A stretch of 64,000 nt of DNA from Solirubrobacteraceae bacterium (GTDB lineage Bacteria > Actinomycetota > Thermoleophilia > Solirubrobacterales > Solirubrobacteraceae), in NCBI GenBank assembly GCA_030690545.1, contig JAUYGN010000011.1:1-64000 (forward strand), in the 5' to 3' direction. Under the pieces are notes generated by a model that saw only the letters and a list, made by a program, of their open reading frames with translations, was not told where the DNA came from and did not search any database. Positions 32,980 through 42,700 of the stretch are shown piece by piece. The translations under genes and the position numbers were made by a program. Position 1 is the stretch's first letter. The number at the start of each line of letters is the position of its first letter.

Positions 32980-33504
32980 ATGACCACGAGCGGCCCGCAC
33001 GCGCTCGTCGCGACCGTCTCCGCCGGCACGCTGCGCGAGGCGATCGGCCGCTTCGCGACAGGGGTGACGGTCGTGACGTCGATCGCCGGCCACGACGAGC
33101 CGGTCGGAACGACGGCCAGCGCCGTCAGCTCGCTGTCGCTCGATCCCCCACTCGTGCTCGTCTGCCTGGATCGCGCGAGCCGCACGCTCGCCGCGCTGCG
33201 CGAGCACGGCGCGTTCGCGATCAACGTGCTGACGGCCGACCAGCGCGATGTCGCGACGAACTTCGCCCGCCGCGGGCAGGCGGCGGCCTGGGAGGCCGTC
33301 GCACACGGGCGCGGTCCGACCGGCTGCCCGCGGCTGGACGACGTGCTCGCCGTGCTGGATTGCGCCGTCGAGCGGTGCCTGCCCGGCGGCGACCACGAGA
33401 TCGTCGTCGGCCGCGTGCGCGACGTCGCGACGGGCGCCGAGGACGCCGGGCCGCTGCTGCACTACCGCGGCGCCTACGCGTCGCTGGGAGGCGGCGCAGC
33501 GTGA
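32980..33504 (+). CDS. Flavin reductase family protein
   Basis: A 174-residue HpaC-like FMN-binding reductase. REAIGRFATGVTVVTS near residue 19, GTTASAVSSLSLDPPLVLVCLD and HGAFAINVLTADQRDVATNFA are the conserved flavin-binding stretches; GDHEIVVGRV is the family GDH motif. It probably reduces FMN with NAD(P)H for SsuD, SfnB or the luciferase-like enzyme. Its stop overlaps the GTG start of the next reductase (GTGA at 33501-33504). Confidence 0.9.
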   Translation: MTTSGPHALVATVSAGTLREAIGRFATGVTVVTSIAGHDEPVGTTASAVSSLSLDPPLVLVCLDRASRTLAALREHGAFAINVLTADQRDVATNFARRGQAAAWEAVAHGRGPTGCPRLDDVLAVLDCAVERCLPGGDHEIVVGRVRDVATGAEDAGPLLHYRGAYASLGGGAA

Positions 33505-34016
33505 GCGCGACGCGGATCGTCGCGCTCGTCGGCAACCCGCGACCGGCATCGCGCACGCACGGGCTCGCGCGGACCCTCGCCGTCGCCCTGGAGCATGCGC
33601 TGCCGGACGCGACGGCGACGGTCGACGTCGACCTCGCCGCGCTCGGAGCCCGGACGCTCGATCCGGCTGACGCGGAGGCATCGGCCGCCGTCGAGCGCGT
33701 GCTCGCCGCCGACGTGCTCGTCGTCGCCAGCCCGACCTACAAGGCGACCTACTCGGGCCTGCTGAAGGCGTTCCTCGACCGGCTCGCGACCGGTGCCCTG
33801 GCCGGCACCGCCGCCGTGCCGGTCCTGCTCGGCGGCGCGCCGGACCACCGGCTCGCCGTCGACGTCCACCTCACGCCGCTGCTGCTCGAGCTCGGCGCCA
33901 GCGTCCCGGTGCGCGGGCTGTTCGTGCTCGAGCGCGAGGTCGCGGACTTCGACGCGGCGGCCGCCGACTGGGCGCAGGCGCACGCCCCGGCGCTCGTCGC
34001 GGCGCGGCCAGCGTGA
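33501..34016 (+). CDS. ssuE: NADPH-dependent FMN reductase, SsuE/MsuE type
   Basis: A 171-residue flavodoxin-like reductase. The phosphate-binding loop GNPRPASRTHGLARTLA and the segment VVASPTYKATYSGLLKAFLDRL are characteristic of SsuE/MsuE, partners of two-component sulfonate monooxygenases. GTG start at 33501 overlaps the previous gene. Having both an HpaC-like and an SsuE-like reductase behind one ssuD is redundant; one may serve SfnB. Confidence 0.88.
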   Translation: MSATRIVALVGNPRPASRTHGLARTLAVALEHALPDATATVDVDLAALGARTLDPADAEASAAVERVLAADVLVVASPTYKATYSGLLKAFLDRLATGALAGTAAVPVLLGGAPDHRLAVDVHLTPLLLELGASVPVRGLFVLEREVADFDAAAADWAQAHAPALVAARPA

Positions 34017-34056
34017 GCGGGCGCACGTCGCGCAGGCGAGCGCCCCCGCCGTTGCC

Positions 34057-34623
<567 letters not shown>

Positions 34624-34625
34624 GC

Positions 34626-35015
34626 TCACCACACCGCCGTTCGGCGATCGAACGCTCGGATCGCGCGATCACGGGTGACGAGACGGGCGCGGGACGCGCG
34701 CGCCGTGGCGTAGATGATCCGGTCGACCGGATCGCCGGGAAACGCGTCGCGGTCCAGCAACGCGGCGGCGACCGCGATGTCCGCGCTCGGCGCGAGGGCC
34801 TCGACCCGCGGAGCCGCGAACGCTTGGCGCACCCATGCGCTCACGTCGCGATCCAGCGAGACGCGCCCGCGGACCGCCAGCATCGCGACCTCCAGCGCGC
34901 TGAGCGTGCAGACGCCGATCCGCGAGGCGCCGTCGATCGCCTGACGCGCGCCCGGCGACAGACGGTCGGGCTGAGCGAGCCACCACAGCCAGACGTGGGT
35001 GTCGAGCACGATCAT
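34626..35015 (-). CDS. vapC: PIN-domain toxin, VapC family
   Basis: A 129-residue PIN ribonuclease. The acidic active-site set is present: Asp5 in MIVLDTHVW, Glu42 in ALEVAML, Asp98 in DPVDRIIYATA and Asp116 in LVTRDRAI. VapC toxins cleave specific tRNAs or rRNA when freed from antitoxin. The ATG at 35015 overlaps the antitoxin stop (ATGA). The pair sits between trpE and trpG, inside the anthranilate synthase operon. Confidence 0.9.
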   Translation of the reverse strand: MIVLDTHVWLWWLAQPDRLSPGARQAIDGASRIGVCTLSALEVAMLAVRGRVSLDRDVSAWVRQAFAAPRVEALAPSADIAVAAALLDRDAFPGDPVDRIIYATARASRARLVTRDRAIRAFDRRTAVW

Positions 35016-35242
35016 CCGCGCTCGGCATCCCAGGCTTCGTCCAGCGGAGCGATCAGCTCGTCGTCGGTCACGTTGAACGTGACCGAGCCCTCCAGGCCGG
35101 CGGGCTGCTCGATCGCGACGACCCGCGCGACCGGGCGGCCGCGCTTCGTGACGACGATCTGCTCCCCCGACGCGGCCACCTCGTCGAGCATCGCCAGGCA
35201 GTGGGCCTTGAACCTGCTCGCGGGAACCGTACGCTCCGACAT
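35012..35242 (-). CDS. Phd/YefM-type antitoxin partner of VapC
   Basis: A 76-residue antitoxin. The N-terminal half (TVPASRFKAHCLAMLDEVAASGEQIVVTKRGRPVARVVAI) is the Phd/YefM DNA-binding fold; the C-terminal acidic tail (DDELIAPLDEAWDAERG) would wrap the toxin. The ATG at 35242 has TACGAT (35253-35258) 10 nt upstream; an ATG at 35254 overlaps that hexamer and is less likely. The start region carries repeats suited to autoregulation. Confidence 0.88.
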   Translation of the reverse strand: MSERTVPASRFKAHCLAMLDEVAASGEQIVVTKRGRPVARVVAIEQPAGLEGSVTFNVTDDELIAPLDEAWDAERG

Positions 35243-35267
35243 GACTATGGTCATCGTATCATGGTCA
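35241..35267. promoter_or_regulatory. Operator-like repeats at the antitoxin promoter
   Basis: ATGGTCAT occurs twice (35247-35254 and 35260-35267, 13 bp apart), and ATGAC-TATG-GTCAT (35241-35254) is a perfect inverted repeat. They overlap the TACGAT -10 of the antitoxin gene. This fits negative autoregulation by the toxin-antitoxin complex, which would then also govern trpG. Confidence 0.5.
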
Positions 35268-35336
35268 TAAATGTTCCGGAGGTGTCCCATGGCGACCGTC
35301 CGGAAGGGGACTAGAAAGGCGGGCGTTCGGCGCCCT

Positions 35337-36905
35337 TCATGGCCAGTCCGGCTGGCGGGACGCGAGCTCGATCGCGCGCAGCACGGCGCGCGCCTTCGCC
35401 TCCGACTCGGCGAACTCGTAGGCCGGCACGGCGTCGGCGACGGTGCCGCCGCCGGCCTGCACATGCGCCCGGCCGTCCTTCATGACGACCGTGCGGATGT
35501 GGATCGCGGTGTCGAGGTCGCCCGTGTAGGAGAGGTAGCCGATCGCGCCGCCGTAGCCGCCGCGCTTGACCGGCTCGAGCTCGTCGATGATCTGCATCGC
35601 GCGGACCTTCGGCGCACCCGACAGCGTGCCGGCCGGCAGCACCGAGCGCAGCGCGTCCATCGCCGTGACGTCCGCGCGCAGCATGCCCGAGACGTTCGAG
35701 ACGATGTGCATGACGTGCGAGTAGGTCTCGATCGCCATGAAGCGGTCGACCGAGACCGTGCCGTACTCGCAGACGCGGCCGAGGTCGTTGCGGCCGAGGT
35801 CGACGAGCATCACGTGCTCGGCACGCTCCTTCTCGTCGGCGAGCAGCTCCTCGGCGATCCGCTCGTCGTCGGCGAGCGTCGCGCCGCGCGGCCGCGTCCC
35901 GGCGATCGGCCGCGTCGTGACGTGACGCCCCGTGACGGTCAGCACCGGCTCGGGCGAGGCGCCCGCGACCTGGAAGTCGAGGAAGTCCAGGAAGTACATG
36001 TACGGGCTCGGGTTGACGACGCGCAGCCCGCGATAGACGGAGAACGGGTCGATCCCGAGGTCGGCCGACCAGCGCTGCGAGGGCACGACCTGGAAGGCGT
36101 CGCCGGCGTGGACGTACTCGACGATTCGCGCGACGTTCGCTTCGAACTGCTCGCGCGTCATGTTCGAGTGAAACTGGGGGCGCGGCCGGGCCGGCGTCGG
36201 CGCGGGCCGCGGCACGGGACCGGCGAGCAGCTCGCGGACGCGCTCGATCGTCGCGACGGCATCGGCGTACGACGCCGCGAGGTCGGCGGCGTTCCCGTCG
36301 TCGTCGGCGTAGACGTTGACGAGCACGCTGATCGTGTGCTTGAGGTGGTCGAACACGACGAGCACGTCGGACAGCATCAGCGCCATGTCGGGCAGGCCGA
36401 CCGGATCGGGGTTCGGCGCGCCGAGCGGCTCGACGGTGCGCACGAGGTCATAGCCGAAGTAGCCGACGGCGCCGCCGGCGAACGGCGGCATGTCCGGCCA
36501 GGGCGCCTGGCGGTGGCGAGCGACCTCGTCGGCGGCGAACGCGTACGGGTCGGCCGGCTCGTCGCCCAGCGACCAGCGCACGACCTTGCGCGGCCGCACG
36601 CCGATGAAGCTGTAGCGGCCGAACTGCTGGCCGCGCTCGGCGGACTCCAGCAGGAAGGCAGCCGAGGTCGGCTCCGTGCCGCGCAGCTTCAGGAAGGCCG
36701 AGACCGGCGTCTCGGTGTCGTCGATGAACGCATGGCGCAGGGCGATGACGTTGTAGTCGCGGGCGAGCTCGCGGACCTCGCCGAGCGAGGGCTCGACCGG
36801 CAGCGATCCACTCCCGTCGCGTTCCGACGAGCCGGCCCGACCGGACGGACCAGGAGTGCCGGGAGCGCCGGGAGCGCCGGGCGGATCGTCAGCGGCGACG
36901 GTCAT
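35337..36905 (-). CDS. trpE: Anthranilate synthase component I
   Basis: A 522-residue chorismate-utilising enzyme. The regulatory tryptophan-binding motif is visible as [19 protein letters not shown] near residue 84. The catalytic C-terminal domain has [70 protein letters not shown] and [11 protein letters not shown] Pro/Gly-rich N-terminal tail (about 35 residues) precedes it. The start overlaps the end of hisIE by 17 bp. TrpE makes anthranilate with TrpG, encoded beyond the inserted vapBC pair. Confidence 0.96.
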   Translation of the reverse strand: MTVAADDPPGAPGAPGTPGPSGRAGSSERDGSGSLPVEPSLGEVRELARDYNVIALRHAFIDDTETPVSAFLKLRGTEPTSAAFLLESAERGQQFGRYSFIGVRPRKVVRWSLGDEPADPYAFAADEVARHRQAPWPDMPPFAGGAVGYFGYDLVRTVEPLGAPNPDPVGLPDMALMLSDVLVVFDHLKHTISVLVNVYADDDGNAADLAASYADAVATIERVRELLAGPVPRPAPTPARPRPQFHSNMTREQFEANVARIVEYVHAGDAFQVVPSQRWSADLGIDPFSVYRGLRVVNPSPYMYFLDFLDFQVAGASPEPVLTVTGRHVTTRPIAGTRPRGATLADDERIAEELLADEKERAEHVMLVDLGRNDLGRVCEYGTVSVDRFMAIETYSHVMHIVSNVSGMLRADVTAMDALRSVLPAGTLSGAPKVRAMQIIDELEPVKRGGYGGAIGYLSYTGDLDTAIHIRTVVMKDGRAHVQAGGGTVADAVPAYEFAESEAKARAVLRAIELASRQPDWP

Positions 36906-37485
36906 TGAGCACGGTCTCGGCGTCCGCCAGCGAGCGCTCGCGCCCGTGCAGCAGCACGGCGAGGTGGTACAGGACGTCGGCCGCCTCGTTGTCGACGCGC
37001 TCGTCGCTCTCCTCGCGCACCGCGCGCGTGACCTCCTCGGCCTCCTCGAGCACCTTCTCCCCCGCGAGCTGCGGGTCTTCGAGCAGCGTCACGGTGTAGG
37101 AGCCCGGCGGACGCTCGGCGGCCCGCTGGCGCAGCGTGCGCTCGAGCGACGGCAGCGCCTCGTGCGGCGCGGGCGGCTGCAGCTGGCCATGGTGAAAGCA
37201 CGTCCGCTCGCCGGTGTGGCAGGCCGGGCCGGCGGGCTCGACGAGCGCCAGCAGCGCGTCGCCGTCGCAGTCCAGCCGCAGCACACGCACCGCCTGCGTG
37301 TTGCCGCTCGTCGCGCCCTTGTGCCACTGCTCGCTGCGCGAGCGGCTGTACAGGTGCAGCTCGCCCGATTCGCGCGTGCGGCGGACCGCCTCGGCGTTGG
37401 CGTAGGCCAGCGTGAGCACCTCGCCGCTGTGCCAGTCCTGCACGATGACCGGCACGAGCCCGTGTTCGTCGTAGGCGATCTCCAT
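36889..37485 (-). CDS. hisI: Bifunctional phosphoribosyl-AMP cyclohydrolase/phosphoribosyl-ATP pyrophosphatase
   Basis: A 198-residue HisIE fusion catalysing the second and third steps of histidine synthesis. The HisI half (residues 1-105) has [13 protein letters not shown], the metal/zinc set [27 protein letters not shown]. The HisE half has [25 protein letters not shown] and [18 protein letters not shown]. The ATG at 37485 has TAGACT (37495-37500) 9 nt upstream, so transcription of hisIE-trpE probably starts here and is leaderless. Confidence 0.95.
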   Translation of the reverse strand: MEIAYDEHGLVPVIVQDWHSGEVLTLAYANAEAVRRTRESGELHLYSRSRSEQWHKGATSGNTQAVRVLRLDCDGDALLALVEPAGPACHTGERTCFHHGQLQPPAPHEALPSLERTLRQRAAERPPGSYTVTLLEDPQLAGEKVLEEAEEVTRAVREESDERVDNEAADVLYHLAVLLHGRERSLADAETVLNDRRR

Positions 37486-37494
37486 GGGCGTGGG

Positions 37495-37500
37495 AGTCTA
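37495..37500 (-). promoter_or_regulatory. -10 hexamer TAGACT upstream of hisIE-trpE
   Basis: TAGACT on the minus strand lies 9 nt before the hisIE ATG. Confidence 0.42.
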
Positions 37501-37586
37501 GGCGGCATGCTGATGGTGACCGACCCGGCCCAACGCGGCGCGGCAGGCCGAGCGCACCCTTTGCACCGCCGCGACGTTGGAGGTGC

Positions 37587-38576
37587 ATGCGCGCCGTCCC
37601 GACCGCCGTCCTGGCGACCGCCGTCCTGGGCGCGATCGTCAGCGCCACCGCCGCCATCTCGGTCGTGCCGGGTGCCGCGGCCGATGCCCGCGCCGGGTCG
37701 GCGGCCGGCGCCACGACCTCCGCGACGCGCTTCGAGGGCCGCCGCTGCACGCCGCCGTCCGGCCACCGGATCGCCGACTGCCGGCTCGGGCGCCACGGCA
37801 CGCCCGACCTCAGCCGCGCAGCCTGGCGCGCCCTGCGCGGCGCCGAGGTCACGATCAGCGTGCAGGTCCACTCGGTCGCGCCCAACCCGGCGGCGGGCGG
37901 CGCGCGCAGCTGGCCGCTGATCGACTCGCTCGCCCAGCCGATCGGTCAGCTGACCTATCTCGGCGGGCGCCGCTTCGAGGTGACCGGCACGGATCGCACG
38001 TCTTACCGCGTCACGTCGGTGCGGATGCGCGGCCGCGGCTGTGCGGCCTCGCCGCGCCAGAGCCGCGACTTCCCGCTCGTGCAGGTCATCGCGCGGGCGC
38101 CGTCGGGCGGCACGCAGGCGTTCGTCGACGGCGCCGCGCTGAACCGCGCGTCGGCCTCCGGGCGCGCAGCGCTGCGCGCGTTTCGCGACCAGCGCGGCGG
38201 CGGCACGGGCTGCGGCCCGTCGGGCCGGGAGGTCGGCAAGCTGCGCCCGCTCGCCAACCCGAACGTCGGCGCCCACGCCCACGCGCGCCTGTCCAACGGC
38301 GAGATCAACACGGTCACCGAGTACGACGCCAAGCCCGCCTTCGGCAACGTCCTGTACTTCATGTCCAACACGACGAACGTGTCCGTCGGCGGCATCGCGC
38401 GCGGGATGGTGCGCGTCGGCACGCCCGTCGCGAAGGTCGACTCGCTCGCACGCTGCGATCCCAACAGCGACGGCACCCTGACCTGGCGCTACTGGTCGAT
38501 CCGCACCGGCCGCGCGGACCGCCCGCGGCTGTACGGCTGGATCCCCACGCGCTGCCCGGCGCAAATGCGCGGGTAG
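37587..38576 (+). CDS. Secreted protein of unknown function
   Basis: A 329-residue protein with a Sec signal peptide (hydrophobic core about residues 5-28, AAADARA cleavage region) behind GGAGGTGC. The mature part contains six or more cysteines in pairs (RRCTPP...ADCRLG; RGCAAS; TGCGPSG; ARCDPNS; TRCPAQ), suggesting disulphides. WRALRGAEVTISVQVHSVAPN and VLYFMSNTTNVSVGGIARGMVRVGTPVAKVDSLARCDPNSDGTLTWRYWSI look beta-rich. I recognise no family. It stands alone, divergent from hisIE. Confidence 0.65.
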   Translation: MRAVPTAVLATAVLGAIVSATAAISVVPGAAADARAGSAAGATTSATRFEGRRCTPPSGHRIADCRLGRHGTPDLSRAAWRALRGAEVTISVQVHSVAPNPAAGGARSWPLIDSLAQPIGQLTYLGGRRFEVTGTDRTSYRVTSVRMRGRGCAASPRQSRDFPLVQVIARAPSGGTQAFVDGAALNRASASGRAALRAFRDQRGGGTGCGPSGREVGKLRPLANPNVGAHAHARLSNGEINTVTEYDAKPAFGNVLYFMSNTTNVSVGGIARGMVRVGTPVAKVDSLARCDPNSDGTLTWRYWSIRTGRADRPRLYGWIPTRCPAQMRG

Positions 38577-38714
38577 CCGCAATGTCCCGGTCCCTCGTGG
38601 CGTCGCTCGAAGCCTCTGAACGGCATGCTGCGCAGGCCGGTGCCCTTGTCGTTGCGGATCTGCGTTCTCGCGTGCGCGCGCTGGCCGATCTCGAGGCTCT
38701 GGACGCCAGTGCTA
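38577..38714. other. Intergenic stretch with no recognised feature
   Basis: Between the secreted-protein gene and the orphan RHS tip I see no gene, hairpin with a U tract or promoter. Together with the following segment it forms the 361-bp gap ending at 38937. Confidence 0.5.
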
Positions 38715-38835
38715 GTCACCCGCGAACGTACACATGACGCCACCACGCATCGTGGCCTTCCTGCCTGGACGAGCCGCAAGGAGGCCCAGACAGCACCACG
38801 GCACGCGGAGACCCCGATGTCGCCGACAACACCAT
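38715..38835 (-). pseudogene. Degenerate orphan copy of the RHS C-terminal tip
   Basis: On the minus strand this reads GDIGVSACRGAVWASLRLVQ followed by RCVVASCV, matching the tip of the large RHS gene 1.1 kb upstream (GDIGISAGLGAATAPLPLLR then ACVVGVAC). At the DNA level the similarity continues over about 120 bp against 39865-39990, e.g. CCGCGAACGTACAC and GATGTCGCCGAC are identical. It has no start and no RHS core. Orphan tips left behind by replacement of the C-terminus are a known hallmark of RHS/polymorphic toxin loci. Confidence 0.65.
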
Positions 38836-38937
38836 CCGGGTACTGCTCGTCACGCGATCACCGAGATCGTGCTCGTAGCTGACCGTCGGCCGTCGTCGTC
38901 GAGGGACTCGTCAGCTACTCTGCGAGTCGAGAGGGGG

Positions 38938-39741
38938 TCAGCGTGACCACGGCCACCGACGGCGACTGCCACGCGACAACTCGTCGAGCACCGTCCGCGC
39001 CCACGCCACGAACTCGTGGATCTCGGGATCGTCGTCGTCGGCATAGCCCTGTACCACGCGCTCGCACAACGCGCGAGCCTCGCCGAGCAACCCCTGCTCG
39101 CAGAGCAGGTCCGCCTTCCAGATCGAGGCTGCGACGACCTTGTATCGGAGATCCACATCCTCCTGATCGCCGAGCAACTCGATCACGGTCGTGTAGCAGC
39201 GCTGCGCTCCATTGGCATCCCCATGCTTCGAGCGGATCCATCCCTTATCCAAGGTCGCGGCAGCACGCGTATTGAGGTGCCCTGGTATTCCCGGCTGCCC
39301 ATACCGCTCGATCAATCGATCAAGCAGCGCTAGCGCGCCCGTGCGATCGCCCACGTCCTTAAGCAGCCGCGCGAGCAAGAGCGTCGCGTTCGCGATCGCC
39401 TCTGCCGCATCCAGCGGAGCGTCATCAAAGTGCTCCTGGACAAGCACCTCAGCCGCGGCCTGGCTCTCGGCGTACCGCCCATGCTCCATATGGATCACGG
39501 CGATCGTGTTCATCGTCGAGATCCACATCGATCGCGGACCCGAATCACTCCGCCCGACAAGGCGCTGCGCGGCCTCCTCGTATAAGGCCAGCGCAGCATC
39601 ATTACCACGCTCACGTCGTACAAGAACTGCCTGGTCATGCACCAGCGCCGCCGCGCGCCACGCGCCACGCGACGTTCCCAGCGCGTCCTCGCCAGCGATC
39701 TTCGCGGCAAGGCGTTCCAAGGACTCGTCCAGATCAGTCAT
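38938..39741 (-). CDS. TPR-repeat protein downstream of the RHS gene (possible immunity protein)
   Basis: A 267-residue cytoplasmic-looking protein (no signal peptide) composed of helical pairs resembling tetratricopeptide repeats: DAALALYEEAAQRLVG, YAESQAAAEVLVQEHF, TGALALLDRLIERYG, NGAQRCYTTVIELLG and LGEARALCERVVQGYA, with 35-45 residue spacing. It starts ATG at 39741, 24 bp after the RHS stop on the same strand. Its lower GC matches the RHS tip region. Position between a full RHS gene and an orphan tip suggests an immunity protein, but TPR proteins have many roles and no toxin activity is known here. Confidence 0.7.
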   Translation of the reverse strand: MTDLDESLERLAAKIAGEDALGTSRGAWRAAALVHDQAVLVRRERGNDAALALYEEAAQRLVGRSDSGPRSMWISTMNTIAVIHMEHGRYAESQAAAEVLVQEHFDDAPLDAAEAIANATLLLARLLKDVGDRTGALALLDRLIERYGQPGIPGHLNTRAAATLDKGWIRSKHGDANGAQRCYTTVIELLGDQEDVDLRYKVVAASIWKADLLCEQGLLGEARALCERVVQGYADDDDPEIHEFVAWARTVLDELSRGSRRRWPWSR

Positions 39742-39765
39742 CTACTTGCCGTAGATCACGGTTGG

Positions 39766-42700
39766 CTAACGAGGCGGCCCGGAGATGGGCGGATCCTTCT
39801 TGAGGTCTCGGGTCGACTGGCCCGGTATCGGAGGCCGTCTTGGTGGATGCGGAATCTGGAAGTAATCATCCGCGAACGTACACGCGACACCCACCACGCA
39901 GGCAGCCTTCTTGCCTGGCACCAAGCGCAGGAGCGGCAATGGCGCGGTGGCTGCCCCAAGGCCTGCGGAGATCCCGATGTCGCCGACGTCGATGTCGTCG
40001 AGGGGGCCACAGCCGCGGAAGAGGTTGCCGGCGACCTGGCTTCCGAAGTCGATCGCCGCGCCGCCAGCCGCTCCCCCTCCGCCAAGGATCAGGGCGGCGA
40101 CCAGGAGCGGCGGGGCCTCGCCGCTCGGGTCGGTGTGCGTGATTGGGTTGTTGTTGGCGTATGCGTACGCCTGCCCGGTCAGCGTCTCCAGCGGATCCCT
40201 TGTGAGGAACTGCCCCGTGCCGGGGTCGTAGTAGCGAGCGCGCAGGTAGACGAGGCCGGTCTCGGCGTCGTGGTATTCGCCGGCGTACCCGAACGGCTGC
40301 TGGAGCGTCCCGGTGCTGTTGGTGGTGTTGCCGTAGGGGTCATACGTGTATGTCGCGACCGGGTCTGCGTTCTGATCGGTGATCAGGCGGACGCTGCCGA
40401 GCTGGTCGTGGCTGTAGTAGACCGGATCGCCGGATGGGTCCAGGCGCTGCATGACCTGGCCGCCGGGGCCGTAGAGGTACGCGGTCGTGTCCGTGCCGGT
40501 CGTCTCGGTCAATAGCAGCGCCAGGCCCTGGCTGGCATCCCACGCAAACGATGTCGTGACCGCATCGACGGTCTTGCTGATCCTCAGGCCGTCGCCGTCG
40601 TAGGCGTACGACGCGTCCAGCGATCCCTCCGTAACGCTCGTCAAGCGATCAGCCTGGTCATACCCGAGTGCCTGCGCCGGCCCCGACGGCGGCGTCACCA
40701 TCGTGCGACTGCCGCTCTGATCGTAGGCGTAGGTCGTGGCGCCCGTCGGTGGTGCTCCGCACGACCCGCCCGGCGTGGGCGCCGTGAAGCACAGCTCGTT
40801 GGCCGTGTTGAATGCCTGGTGGGTGCCTTCCAGCAGGGCCGTGAGGTTCTCGGCCGGGTCGTAGGCGTACGCGTCTGTGTCAACGTCCTGTAGCTGGTTG
40901 AGCTGCGTGTAGCCGTAGTCGTGATCGTCGGCATCCAGAAGGCCGGTCGACGCGACCGATTCCAGCTGCCCCGTGGGGTCGCGGACGTACGCGAACGTTG
41001 CAAGCTCCGTGCTCGTGTCGTCCTCGACGCCGATCCCCGAAAGGCGCCCAGCATGATCGTAGGTGAGGGTGTCGGTCACGCCGTTGGCCAACCCACGGGT
41101 CGTGACGTTGCCGTCGGCGTCATAGCCAAACGTGCTCTCGCGATCAACGGGATCCTTCACGCTCGTCAACCGCCCGGCGTCGTCATAGCCCCGCGTGATC
41201 GTCCCGACGCCGTTGGGGTAGCTGATGCTCGTCAACCGGTCGGCAAGATCGTGGGCGTAGCCGATCGTGCCGGCCGCCGTCGCCGAACTCGTGAGCCGCC
41301 CCAGCGAGTCGTACGCCCACGTCGAGGTGCCGGTCTGGTCGGTCATCGCGACCCGCCGGCCGAGATCGTCGTACGTGATCCCAGTGACGTCCGGCGTACC
41401 CGGATCGGAGTAGTCGATCGCGGTCACCTGACCCGCCACGTCGTGCGAGAGCGACGCGACCCGGCTCTGCGGATCGGTCACCGACGCGCGATTGCCGGCC
41501 AGGTCATAGGAGATCGTCGTCTCGCGACTCAGCGGATCGGTGGTCGTGGTCATCCGGTCCAGCGGATCGTACGCATACGTCCGGTCCGCACCGGCGCCGT
41601 CAGATCGCGTCGTGACGTTGCCATTGTCGTCGTACTCGTACCCGAGCTCGCTGTCGTCCGGACGCTCGACACGCACGAGCTGGTCGGCCGGGTCATACGC
41701 GTACGTCGTCTCGTTGCCGTTGGGATCGGTCTGCTCGACGAGGTTGCGGTTGGCGTCGTACGCCAACAGGGTCTCGCCGCCCTCGGGGTCGGTGACCTTC
41801 GTCACGAGCCCGTCCGGGTCGTGCTCGTAGGTCGTCGTGTAGTCCGCGGGATCGGCCCCGGACGCGTTGCCACGCGCCGACACCATTGACGTCATGCGCC
41901 CCGCGGTGTCGAACACGGACGTCGTCGTGTTGCCGAGCGGATCGGTTGCCGACACGCGGTCGCCCTGCGCGTTGTAGTCGTACGTCCATTCCTTGCCGAG
42001 CGGGTCGGCGATCTTCGTCACGTCACCCGGCTGCCCGTCATAGGACAGGGTCGTGGTGGCGGCGTCGATCGTCGACCCACCGGAGTCCTTCAACGGCCGC
42101 GACGTCGTCAGCAGGTTCCCCGCACCGTCATAGGTCATCGTCGTCGTGTCCCCCGCCGGATCGGTGATCGTCAGCGGCCGGTTGAGCGCGTCGTACGTGG
42201 AGACCGTCTCGCGATCCAGCGCGTCGGTCTCGCTGAGCACGTTGCCCGCCGCGTCATACGTACGGGTCCGCTCGCGGTCCAGCGGATCGGTGACCTTCGT
42301 GACCCCCAGCGTGTCCGGATCGTGCTCGTACGTCCAGGTCGCCTCGTCGGCGCTGCCGGCGCCTCTCGTCAGCGAGACCAGCAACCCGTCCTCGAACTCC
42401 TCGACCTCGACGTTGCCCTCCGGGTCGGTGATCCTCGTCGACCCCGGCACCGTCGTGTAGTCGAACAGCATCTCGCGGCCCAGCGGGTCGGTCTGCGACA
42501 CGACCCGGTCCTCGCCGTCATAGACGTTCGTGAACTCCGGGACGGGGACCGTCGTCGTATCGCCGAAGTGCCCGGGCATCCTCATCGTCAGCACCCGATG
42601 CGAGCCGTCATAGCCGAACGTCGTCGTGCCGCCGTTGACGTCCACGACGTGCGTCAGGTTCCCCGACCCGTCGTACGTGTACGACAGCGTTCGCGCCGGC

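Noticed and set aside
34626-35242. vapBC pair as a full mobile element
   Set aside because: No transposase, terminal inverted repeats or target duplication flank it; it is reported only as an inserted gene pair.
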